Source of the DNA: Chloroflexota bacterium | GTDB lineage: Bacteria; Chloroflexota; Anaerolineae; Caldilineales; Caldilineaceae | Length of the DNA stretch: 21,204 nt | Reading direction: 5' to 3' | Assembly: GCA_018969295.1 (NCBI GenBank) | Contig: JAGWYN010000061.1 | Coordinates: forward strand, 1 to 21,204 | Shown: positions 1 through 6,300 of the stretch, in pieces | How the letters are laid out: each line of letters starts with the position of its first letter | Numbering within the stretch: position 1 is the first letter of the stretch | Made by a program: the position numbers and the translations under genes | The notes under the pieces: model-generated | Told to the model about the DNA's origin: nothing | The model's database searches: none | What the model saw: the letters and a program-made list of their open reading frames with translations, nothing else

Positions 1-30
1 CCCGCCTATAGGGTGACAGACTGGCGCCTT

Positions 31-43
31 CCGGTCGAACCGG
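31..43. other. Small inverted repeat beyond the transposase stop
   Basis: CCGGT and ACCGG arms of 5 bp flank a CGA loop. The repeat lies just after the minus-strand transposase stop codon (45-47). It may be a remnant of the element's end or a weak transcription stop. No T-tract follows it on either strand, and no target-site duplication could be assessed because the window begins here. Confidence 0.25.
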
Positions 44-44
44 C

Positions 45-419
45 TCAACAGCGCATGCCGTCTGGCAACAGGTGCGTTGGCGACGTGGCAGTTGCGCCAG
101 ATAGCGCCTTTGGCTGATTCGCTGGAATGACGGCCTTCACAAGATCGTCCAGTGCGTCAGCCACTCGTTCAAGCAACATAAGCAGGTCTGGGTCGTCAGG
201 GGGCAGACGCCTCAGTGAGGAGCCGTCCCAGCAGGTGGTCTCGATGATCGTGAGAGGCTCCAGCCGCTGAATGAGACGACGGGTGGTCAGTTGAATGCCC
301 CGTTGCTGCATCTGGCGCTGGAGGAGGGTGTAGGCGAGCAGGGCGATCCTATTGAGAAAGAGCAGGGTCGAGACGCGATTGCCCTGCAGAGCGAGGAAGA
401 GGGGCTTGACAGCGGCCGG
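45..419 (-). pseudogene. Transposase C-terminal remnant (IS4/IS1634-like)
   Basis: About 125 codons on the minus strand resemble the C-terminal end of DDE transposases of the IS4/IS1634 group. A PLFL block is followed by a hydrophobic helix (LLFLNRIALLAYTLLQRQM), a basic stretch, and RRLIQRLEPLTI leading to a DGSSLRRL segment, ending at a TGA (45-47). The catalytic core and the whole N-terminus are absent. Upstream codons in this frame (419-596) read through the csoR promoter, operator and coding start and show no transposase character, so the open frame beyond about 419 is accidental. It is therefore a truncated, non-functional fragment. The family assignment is from memory of C-terminal patterns and is moderate. 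That it encodes transposase-like residues is more certain than which IS family it belongs to. Confidence 0.55.
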
Positions 420-434
420 GCAACGCGGTATACT
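406..434 (+). promoter_or_regulatory. Sigma70-type promoter of csoR-copZ-copA
   Basis: A perfect -35 hexamer TTGACA (406-411) and a -10 TATACT (429-434) are separated by exactly 17 bp. This is the best promoter-like match noticed in the window. Transcription should start near 441, giving a leader of roughly 75 nt before csoR. The -35 box lies inside codons of the minus-strand transposase remnant, so the promoter may straddle the boundary of the old insertion sequence. Confidence 0.75.
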
Positions 435-447
435 TTTGTCAGAAAGA

Positions 448-461
448 CCCCCCCGGGGGGG
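448..461. promoter_or_regulatory. Probable CsoR operator (C7G7 palindrome)
   Basis: Seven C followed by seven G form a perfect 14-bp palindrome centred just downstream of the predicted transcription start. CsoR/RcnR/CstR-family repressors are known to bind G/C-tract inverted repeats of this kind (GC-rich, A-form-like DNA). Since csoR is the next gene, negative autoregulation released by Cu(I) is the natural reading. Binding is inferred, not shown. Confidence 0.65.
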
Positions 462-477
462 AGGGGTAAGCAGCAGG

Positions 478-519
478 ATCGACAAAAAATGCTCGACAAA
501 AAATGATCGACAAAAAATG
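478..519 (+). repeat. Three 14-bp tandem repeats, each with an ATG
   Basis: The unit (A/C)TCGACAAAAAATG occurs three times without gaps at 478-491, 492-505 and 506-519. Only the first base of the middle unit differs. Each unit ends in ATG, and because 14 is not a multiple of 3 the three ATGs (489, 503, 517) fall in three different frames. The last is the csoR start. The near identity suggests recent slippage duplication. Confidence 0.9.
489..506 (+). CDS. Five-codon leader minigene 1 (MLDKK)
   Basis: ATG at 489 opens a five-codon frame that ends with TGA at 504-506. The stop overlaps the next ATG (503-505) as ATGA. A modest Shine-Dalgarno-like AGGA (475-478) lies about 10 nt upstream, better placed than anything before the csoR start itself. 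It could act as the ribosome entry point for a coupled ladder into csoR. Translation is unproven, and the arrangement may simply be a by-product of the repeat. Confidence 0.3.
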   Translation: MLDKK

Positions 520-520
520 A
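503..520 (+). CDS. Five-codon leader minigene 2 (MIDKK)
   Basis: The second ATG (503) opens MIDKK and stops at TGA 518-520, which overlaps the csoR ATG (517-519) as ATGA. It repeats the geometry of minigene 1 exactly. Terminating ribosomes could restart on csoR, which has only AT-rich repeat sequence immediately upstream and no visible Shine-Dalgarno site. Confidence 0.3.
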   Translation: MIDKK

Positions 521-798
521 TCGAGTCAAAATTGAAACAAGATCTGGTCAACCGGCTGCACAGTGTCGAAGGCCATGTGCGCGGGATCGAACGCATGGTC
601 CTCGAAGACGCCTACTGCATGGATGTCCTCAAACAGGTCAAGGCCGTGCAGCAGGCCCTCGAACGGGTCAGCGCGCTCACCCTCGAGAACCACCTCAAGA
701 CCTGTGTGGCGACCGCCCTCCGCAGCGACAGCCAGGCCGATCAGGAACGGGTCGTCGCTGAAATTCTGGATGTGTTCAAGGCGACCAGCAAGCTGTAG
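517..798 (+). CDS. csoR: Copper-sensing transcriptional repressor CsoR
   Basis: The 93-residue product has the usual length and all-helical pattern of the CsoR/RcnR (DUF156) family. This includes the N-terminal HSVEGHVRGIERM helix and the metal-site signature C34 (AYC), H59 and C63 (ENHLKTC), which are the Cu(I) ligands of CsoR proteins. Y33 before the first Cys also matches copper CsoRs. The apo-repressor is expected to bind the C7G7 palindrome at 448-461 and to release it on Cu(I) binding, switching on copZ and copA. The start is set at ATG 517, because upstream codons in this frame run through the operator and promoter. It lacks a Shine-Dalgarno site but is preceded by two overlapping minigenes. 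A sister specificity (Ni/Co or persulfide) is less likely given the C-H-C set and the CopZ/CopA neighbours. Confidence 0.92.
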   Translation: MIESKLKQDLVNRLHSVEGHVRGIERMVLEDAYCMDVLKQVKAVQQALERVSALTLENHLKTCVATALRSDSQADQERVVAEILDVFKATSKL

Positions 799-830
799 CT
801 TGCCAGCGGTTGGATGGTTTTTCAACGCCC

Positions 831-837
831 AAGGAGG
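831..837 (+). promoter_or_regulatory. Shine-Dalgarno site of copZ
   Basis: AAGGAGG sits 5 nt before the ATG at 843. It fixes the copZ start there rather than at an ATG 33 nt upstream (in-frame codons from 810), and predicts stronger initiation than for csoR. Confidence 0.85.
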
Positions 838-842
838 CTGCA

Positions 843-1046
843 ATGACGACCCAAACATACATGGTTCCTGCCATTTCCTGCGGACACTGTACTGCGACCA
901 TCGAACGTGAATTGAAGCTGGTAGCTGGCTTGCAGCAGGTCAAGGCCGAGCTTGCCACCCGCCAGGTCACGGTCGAGGTAGAGAACGAAACGGTTTTGTC
1001 TGCAGTCGAGCAGACTCTGATCGAGATCGGGTATCCAGCTGTCTAG
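843..1046 (+). CDS. copZ: Copper chaperone CopZ (HMA domain)
   Basis: This 67-residue single heavy-metal-associated domain has the metal-binding loop AISCGHC (C13 and C16, CxxC) near the N-terminus, followed by the ferredoxin-like beta-alpha-beta pattern and a terminal IGYPAV strand. Such cytosolic proteins bind one Cu(I) between the two cysteines and hand it to CopA and to CsoR. The usual Met two residues before the first Cys is replaced by Ile-Ser, which some CopZ proteins tolerate. The gene lies 44 bp after csoR and 9 bp before copA, so it is within the same operon. The start is fixed by the strong AAGGAGG. The HMA assignment is secure. The copper role rests on context. Confidence 0.9.
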   Translation: MTTQTYMVPAISCGHCTATIERELKLVAGLQQVKAELATRQVTVEVENETVLSAVEQTLIEIGYPAV

Positions 1047-1055
1047 GGGACCAGA

Positions 1056-3548
1056 ATGAGCACTGTGACCGCCGCCCCGTCCGGGCAACGCAAAGAGCTG
1101 ATCCTCCCGATCGTGGGCATGCACTGCGCCAACTGTGCCAACACGGTCGGGCGCACCCTCAAGCGGATGCCGGGTGTGGAAGAGGCCAACGTCTCCTATG
1201 CCAGCGAGCGCGCGGTGGTCTCCTACGACCCTCAGCAGGCGACCCCAGCGCAGATGATCGAGCGGATCCAGCAAATTGGGTACGGGGCTGCGCTGGCCCA
1301 GGTCGACCTGCCGATTGCCGGGATGACCTGCAACAACTGTGCCAATACGATTACACGGACCCTTCAGCGGCTGGACGGGGTGCTGTCGGTGCACACAAGC
1401 TACGCGACCGAACATACAACGCTCACCTACCTGCCGTCGATGGTGGAGCTGAGCGATCTCAAGCGGGCAGTGCGCGACGCTGGCTACCGGGTCATCGCCG
1501 CAGAGGGCAGCGAACAGGAGCAGCTGGACGCCGAGCAGGCGGCGCGGGCTGCCGAGATTGCGGATAAACAGCGCAAGGTCTGGGTCGGCGCGGTGTTGAG
1601 CACCGGGATCATGGGGCTCAGCATGGCGGAGATGGTAGGGCTGCCTTTTGATTTTCCTGGCCGCCTGTGGCTGGTAGCTGCACTGACGACAGTGGTGCAG
1701 TTTTATCTGGGGCGAGACTATTTTGTCAGCGCCTGGAAGGCGCTGCGGAACCGCACCGCCAATATGGACACGCTGGTGACGATCGGGTCGAGCGTCGCCT
1801 ATTTTTACAGCCTGGCAATTCTGCTGCTGGGGTTGAACACAGTGCATTTTCATGTCTACTTCGAGTCGGCAGCGGTGATTCTGACACTGATCACGGTCGG
1901 CAAGTTTCTGGAAGCCCGCGGCAAAGGGCAGACCGGGGCTGCGATCCGCCAGCTGTTGGGGCTGCGGGCACGGACCGCCCGCATTGTGCGCGGCGCCCAA
2001 GGGGAGGAAGTCGAAGTGCCTGTCGAGGAGGTGCTGGTTGGAGATCGGGTGATCGTGCGGCCAGGAGAAAAGATTGCGGTCGACGGGGTCGTCGTTCTGG
2101 GGCAGAGCACGGTCGACGAGTCGATGCTGACCGGTGAGAGCCTGCCAGCCGGCAAGACAACGGGCGACCGTGTGATCGGCGGCACGCTCAACAAGAGTGG
2201 CAGTTTTCAATTTCAGGCCACTGCGGTCGGCAAACAGACGCTGCTGGCCCAGATCGTCAAGCTGGTGCAGGACGCACAGTCCAGCCGGGCCCCCATCCAA
2301 GATCTGGCAGACCGGATTTCGGCTGTTTTTGTGCCGGCGGTGATTGTGCTGGCGTTGGCTGTAGGGGTCATCTGGTATCTGTGGGGAGCTGCTGTTTTTT
2401 ACGGCCATGCCAGCGCCTTGGGGACTGCCCTGATTTTTACCGCCACGGTGCTGTTGATTTCCTGTCCCTGTGCGTTGGGGCTGGCTACGCCGACAGCGAT
2501 CATGGCGGGCACCGGGGTGGGCGCCCAGCAGGGAATTTTGATCAAAAACGCCGAGGCGTTGCAGAAGGCGGGTTCGATCGACACGGTGATCTTGGACAAG
2601 ACTGGCACGATCACGGCGGGCAAGCCAGCGGTGACCGACCTGCTCCCGGCCGAAGGAGAGAGCGCGCTGCGGCTGCTGCAGCTGGCGGCTGCGGTCGAAC
2701 GGGCCAGCGAGCACCCGCTGGCAGAGGCGATTGTGGCCTATGCAAAAGGGGCGAGCCCGCTGGCCGTCGAGAAGTTCAACTCGATCCCGGGGCGGGGTGT
2801 CGAAGCAACCGTAGCCGGGGAAGAGGTTTTGCTGGGCAACCCGGCGTTGATGGCCGAACGTGGGATTGCGTGCGCATACTGGCAGGCTGCGATCGATCGT
2901 CTGCAAGACGAAGGCAAGACGGTCATGGTGGTGGCTGCGGATGCAAAGGTGGTTGGTCTGCTGGCGGTGGCCGACACACTCAAAGAGACGAGCGCTGCTG
3001 CGATCGCCCAGATGCATCGCCAGAAGCTGCGTGTGGTGATGCTGACCGGTGACAATTGGCGGACGGCCCGGGCGATTGCCCGTCAGGTTGGGCTGGACAC
3101 GGCCGACAGCGTCTTTGCCGAGCTTTTGCCTGGCGACAAGGCTGAGGCAGTGCGTCGGGCCCAGCTGGCCGGCCATGTGGTGGCGATGGTGGGGGACGGG
3201 GTCAACGACGCCCCTGCGCTGGCACAGTCTGATGTGGGGATGGCTCTCGGCACAGGCACCGATGTCGCGATCGAGGCTGCTGATGTGACGTTGATGCGCG
3301 GGGATCTGCGCAGTGTGCCGCAGGCAATTGCGCTGAGCCGGCGCACGTTGCGCACGATTCAACAGAACCTGTTCTGGGCGTTCGCCTACAACGTCGCGGC
3401 CATTCCAGTCGCCGCAGGGGTTCTGGTGCCTTTTTGGGGGCCACACGCCCAGCTCAATCCCATGATCGCCGCTGCTGCCATGGCGTTCAGCAGCATTTTT
3501 GTGGTTCTCAACTCTCTCCGGCTCCGCAACCCGACGTTGCCCTACTGA
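1056..3548 (+). CDS. copA: Cu(I)-exporting P1B-type ATPase CopA
   Basis: An 830-residue P1B-1 ATPase that pumps cytosolic Cu(I) out across the membrane using ATP. In order it has two N-terminal HMA domains (GMHCANC, C24/C27; GMTCNNC, C92/C95), membrane helices from about 175, the actuator-domain TGES (359-362), the metal-path CPC in the sixth helix (470-472), the phosphorylated Asp514 in DKTGT, the nucleotide-domain SEHP (HP 553-554), the hinge GDGVND (713-718), and C-terminal helices carrying YN (778-779) and MAFSS (809-813). All catalytic and Cu(I)-path residues are intact and the length is typical for a two-HMA CopA. It starts 9 nt after the copZ stop. The Shine-Dalgarno-like AGGGGA overlaps that stop, so coupling is likely. 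Expression should follow CsoR derepression. Confidence 0.96.
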   Translation: MSTVTAAPSGQRKELILPIVGMHCANCANTVGRTLKRMPGVEEANVSYASERAVVSYDPQQATPAQMIERIQQIGYGAALAQVDLPIAGMTCNNCANTITRTLQRLDGVLSVHTSYATEHTTLTYLPSMVELSDLKRAVRDAGYRVIAAEGSEQEQLDAEQAARAAEIADKQRKVWVGAVLSTGIMGLSMAEMVGLPFDFPGRLWLVAALTTVVQFYLGRDYFVSAWKALRNRTANMDTLVTIGSSVAYFYSLAILLLGLNTVHFHVYFESAAVILTLITVGKFLEARGKGQTGAAIRQLLGLRARTARIVRGAQGEEVEVPVEEVLVGDRVIVRPGEKIAVDGVVVLGQSTVDESMLTGESLPAGKTTGDRVIGGTLNKSGSFQFQATAVGKQTLLAQIVKLVQDAQSSRAPIQDLADRISAVFVPAVIVLALAVGVIWYLWGAAVFYGHASALGTALIFTATVLLISCPCALGLATPTAIMAGTGVGAQQGILIKNAEALQKAGSIDTVILDKTGTITAGKPAVTDLLPAEGESALRLLQLAAAVERASEHPLAEAIVAYAKGASPLAVEKFNSIPGRGVEATVAGEEVLLGNPALMAERGIACAYWQAAIDRLQDEGKTVMVVAADAKVVGLLAVADTLKETSAAAIAQMHRQKLRVVMLTGDNWRTARAIARQVGLDTADSVFAELLPGDKAEAVRRAQLAGHVVAMVGDGVNDAPALAQSDVGMALGTGTDVAIEAADVTLMRGDLRSVPQAIALSRRTLRTIQQNLFWAFAYNVAAIPVAAGVLVPFWGPHAQLNPMIAAAAMAFSSIFVVLNSLRLRNPTLPY

Positions 3549-3571
3549 CAGGGGGCAGACGGTATGGCTGC

Positions 3572-3584
3572 CGGGCTTCGCCCG
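3572..3584 (+). other. Small stem-loop between copA and the methyltransferase
   Basis: CGGGC and GCCCG arms enclose a TTC loop in the 48-bp gap after copA. No U-tract follows (TGAGCTTTGG), so a full terminator is doubtful. It could reduce read-through or protect the copA mRNA end. Confidence 0.3.
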
Positions 3585-3596
3585 TGAGCTTTGGCC

Positions 3597-4376
3597 ATGC
3601 ACGATTTTTTAGAGATTACGGAGACGCCGGGTGCACTGCTCAACCATGAGCAGCTGGGGCGAATGGTGCTGCGCTACAGCCTGGCTGCAGAGCTGGCGGC
3701 CGGGTGCCGTGTGCTTGAAATTGCCTGCGGGGCTGGTCTCGGGCTGGGTCTGTTGTGCGGTGTGGCGCGGTCGGTAGCTGCGTGCGACTGTTCGTTGGCC
3801 GTGCTGGCATTGGCGCAGCGTGCTGCCGACACCCAGGTGGATCTCTCTGCAGCCGATGCGCAGTGCCTGCCCTTTGCGGCCTGCTCCTTCGATCTGATCC
3901 TCTGTTTTGAGGCGATCTACTATCTGTCGCACCCTGCTGCATTTTTGAACGAGTGTCGGCGCCTGCTGGCTGCTGGAGGGCGCCTGCTGCTCTCGACCAG
4001 CAACCCGGACTGGCCCTATTTTGCACCGGGCGCGCTCAGCGTCTCCTATCCCTCGGTGTCGGATCTGCTGGATCTGCTGCGCCACGCAGGGTTTGCAACG
4101 GTCGAACTTTACGGGTCGTTGCCGGTGGATCAGTTGCTTTCACGGCTTGGGGCGATGCGGGCGCAGGTGCGGCGTCATCTGCTGCGTCTGCGCTGTTTCC
4201 GCCGCGACAACAGGCTTGTGCGCGCGATCAAACGGCTCAGCTACGGTGCACTCACCCCGCTGCCGACACAGCTGCCCGTTTCGCTGCGTGTTGCCGCTCC
4301 TTTTGAGTCGTTGTCGCCGCTCCCGCTGGATCGGCCAGACCGACGCCATCGTGTGTTGTATCTGGTTGCGGCATGA
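3597..4376 (+). CDS. Class I SAM-dependent methyltransferase
   Basis: The 259-residue protein carries a class I Rossmann methyltransferase core. Motif I (VLEIACGAGLGLG, about 39-51) binds S-adenosylmethionine. An acidic turn (ACDCS, about 62) and an AADAQCLPF segment (about 85-93) follow, then FDLILCFEAIYYL (98-110) and GGRLLLSTSNP (128-137). The N-terminal ETPG and later YPSVSDLLDLLRHAGF resemble methyltransferases found in polysaccharide gene clusters (from family memory). The substrate is unknown. A TGA at 3585-3587 limits the start to TTG 3591 or ATG 3597, and ATG is preferred. No good Shine-Dalgarno site is visible. The gene follows copA by 48 bp on the same strand but probably belongs functionally with the glycosyltransferases. 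Its last 125 bp overlap the convergent glycosyltransferase gene. Confidence 0.85.
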   Translation: MHDFLEITETPGALLNHEQLGRMVLRYSLAAELAAGCRVLEIACGAGLGLGLLCGVARSVAACDCSLAVLALAQRAADTQVDLSAADAQCLPFAACSFDLILCFEAIYYLSHPAAFLNECRRLLAAGGRLLLSTSNPDWPYFAPGALSVSYPSVSDLLDLLRHAGFATVELYGSLPVDQLLSRLGAMRAQVRRHLLRLRCFRRDNRLVRAIKRLSYGALTPLPTQLPVSLRVAAPFESLSPLPLDRPDRRHRVLYLVAA

Positions 4377-6300
4377 GGTCGAGCTCCCCGATCGTTGACG
4401 GCCCGGCCTCCACTTTGCCGCTGGCGACATCGTAGACGACGACTTCCAGCCGATAGCGGCCGGCAGGCAGGCTGGCGGGCAGCTCCAGCGTTTTGGGGTC
4501 AGGCAGCACGGTGTCCAAAAAGAGATAGGTGGGCAGGATTCCGCGAGCTGGGGGGCCATCCTGTTGTGCAACCGTGCGCCCGTCGGGTGCGACCAGCCGC
4601 AGCGAGCTGTTGAGCTGGCTGTCGATCGTGGCGGTCGCCTGCCAGTGGAGCACGACAGCCAGCGGCTGGCCGGCCTGGGCGGCGGTTGCCTGCCAGCCAG
4701 CCAAGGTCAGGCGGCCAAAGGGCTGGGGAGCTGTGGTTTCAGCCACGTAGGCTGGGGGGGCACGCCAGCCTTGGGCCAGGAGGGCGATCACCCCCCGTTC
4801 GCTGAAGACGGGGTCGAACTGTTCTACCACCATCTGTTGGAAATCGTTTTCGTACCGGGTGGCCAGCCGAAAGGCGTCGGTCACCAGCCAGACGCGTGGG
4901 GCTGTGGCGACGACACGTTGCAGCTGGCTGGTTTCTGCGAGCAGCTTTGCTCCTGACCAGCGGTCGACCTGTTTTCCCTGCGCGCCAATCACAAATTCTT
5001 CATACACCCGCTGGACGGCATAGTAGTCGCACGGGGTGCCCAGGACAAAGGCGCAGGCGGGGGGTTGCGGTGAAAGCACGATGTCGCCGGGCTGGCGTTG
5101 GGCCGCCACATACTCGAAGACGCGGTCGTAGCCTTCCACCTGGCGACCCAGCACGGCCTCGGCGGCTGGCCAGCCCAGCCCCAGCAGCAGGGCGGTCAGC
5201 AGGACGGTCACGCCACTGCGCCAGCGTTCGTTTGTCCAGAGCCGGTCCACGACCCCGATCAGACCGGCTGCCCCCAGCAGCAGCCAGAGTGGCTGGACCA
5301 GAAAAAGGTAGCGGGTTTCGCGCCACTGGCCGCCAGCCAGGGTCAGAACGAAAGCCAGCACAAAAAACAGGGGCAGTGCAAAAAAGAGTGTGGCCTGGTG
5401 GCCGCAGGAGATCTGTCGGAGCTGTCCGCCGGCACGTGCCAGCGCAGCCAGTGCAGCGCCGAGGGCCAGCAGGCCGGCCAGCGTCCACGGCAGCCGCTCT
5501 GGGGCAACCAGCAGCGGGGCATAGGCGGGCCAGGCGGCTGCGACATCGAAGAGCGGGGCGACATAGGGGCGTTCGGCCTGGATGGTTTCAAAAAAGCCTG
5601 GCTGTCCCACGAGCTCCACGCCGAAACGAACGGCCAGACTTCCCAAAATCAGCGCATGGGCGGGCCAGACGGCCCGCTGGAACAAAAAGCGAGGCCCGCA
5701 CCAGAGCACCGTGGCCAGCACCAGCGGTGGATAAAGCAGCACAGTCTGTTCTTGTGAAAAGAGGGCCAGCACGAACAGGCCCGCAAACACGAGCTGGCGC
5801 CGTGCCAGGCTGACGCGTGAGCTGCTCTGGAGCGACCAGAAGGCGGCCCAGAGGGTGAGCAGGGTGAAAAATTGAAGCTGGGCATAAAAACGGGCCCGTC
5901 CGCTCCAGACGATGGCCTCTGGAAGCAGCGCCAGCCCCAGCGCAGCCAGCCAGCCCACGCGGGCGTGCCAGACCCGCCGGCCGACGATAAAAAGCGCCAC
6001 CAGCGTGGCCAGGCCGAAGAGCAGCGACGGCATGCGTCCGGTGGTATAGTCGAGCCCGGCTATCAACCCGGCCAGCGCCGTCACGTAGGTGGCCAGCAGC
6101 CCGCGCGTGTACAAAACCCCGCTGGGCAGCACAGGCACCCCAGTTTCCAGCGTGCGCTGTGCCGCCCACAGCGTCGTGAATTCATCGACGTAGAGGCTGA
6201 TGGTCTGGATATAGTGCCAGCGCAGCCAGCCTGCCAGCGCCACCAGGGCGACCACCCCGATCAGCGCAAAACGATAGCTCTTCAGGCCAGCTGCGCGCAT
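4252..6300 (-). CDS. GT39/ArnT-like membrane glycosyltransferase with C-terminal beta-sandwich
   Basis: A 682-residue polytopic membrane protein of the GT-C fold. The first lumen-facing loop has the catalytic-type acidic pair D39-E40 (YVDEFTTLW), followed by many hydrophobic helices up to about 370. It is expected to transfer a sugar from a polyprenyl-phosphate donor on the outer face of the membrane. A soluble part follows, then a beta-sandwich module at about 530-642 (VVLHWQA, DGRTVAQQD, LPAGRYRLEVVVYD) shared with its two upstream neighbours. It is the last gene of a three-gene operon. Its ATG shares one base with the preceding TGA (TGATG), with GAGG 7 nt ahead. The final 41 residues are low in structure and lie over the methyltransferase gene, suggesting loss of an original stop. 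Acceptor and sugar are unknown. Confidence 0.85.
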   Translation of the reverse strand: MRAAGLKSYRFALIGVVALVALAGWLRWHYIQTISLYVDEFTTLWAAQRTLETGVPVLPSGVLYTRGLLATYVTALAGLIAGLDYTTGRMPSLLFGLATLVALFIVGRRVWHARVGWLAALGLALLPEAIVWSGRARFYAQLQFFTLLTLWAAFWSLQSSSRVSLARRQLVFAGLFVLALFSQEQTVLLYPPLVLATVLWCGPRFLFQRAVWPAHALILGSLAVRFGVELVGQPGFFETIQAERPYVAPLFDVAAAWPAYAPLLVAPERLPWTLAGLLALGAALAALARAGGQLRQISCGHQATLFFALPLFFVLAFVLTLAGGQWRETRYLFLVQPLWLLLGAAGLIGVVDRLWTNERWRSGVTVLLTALLLGLGWPAAEAVLGRQVEGYDRVFEYVAAQRQPGDIVLSPQPPACAFVLGTPCDYYAVQRVYEEFVIGAQGKQVDRWSGAKLLAETSQLQRVVATAPRVWLVTDAFRLATRYENDFQQMVVEQFDPVFSERGVIALLAQGWRAPPAYVAETTAPQPFGRLTLAGWQATAAQAGQPLAVVLHWQATATIDSQLNSSLRLVAPDGRTVAQQDGPPARGILPTYLFLDTVLPDPKTLELPASLPAGRYRLEVVVYDVASGKVEAGPSTIGELDLMPQPDTTHDGVGLADPAGAATTTQKERQHAAKRAAVSAAG
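4754..4760. repeat. G7 homopolymer inside the glycosyltransferase gene
   Basis: Seven G on the plus strand read as consecutive C (Pro codons, RAPPAYV) in the minus-strand gene. It is short but belongs to a series of such tracts in all three glycosyltransferase genes. Confidence 0.6.

Noticed and set aside
352..516. Extended csoR frame starting before the promoter
   Set aside because: It would begin upstream of the -35 box and translate the operator. The family N-terminus fits ATG 517.
478..519. CRISPR-like or iteron array
   Set aside because: There are only three 14-bp direct repeats with no spacers and no replication or Cas gene. The stop/start overlap pattern explains them better.
822..3602. 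926-codon open frame antisense to copZ/copA
   Set aside because: Its product is rich in R, H, P and Q with no domain or membrane pattern. It mirrors the GC-biased third positions of copA, whose catalytic motifs are all intact.
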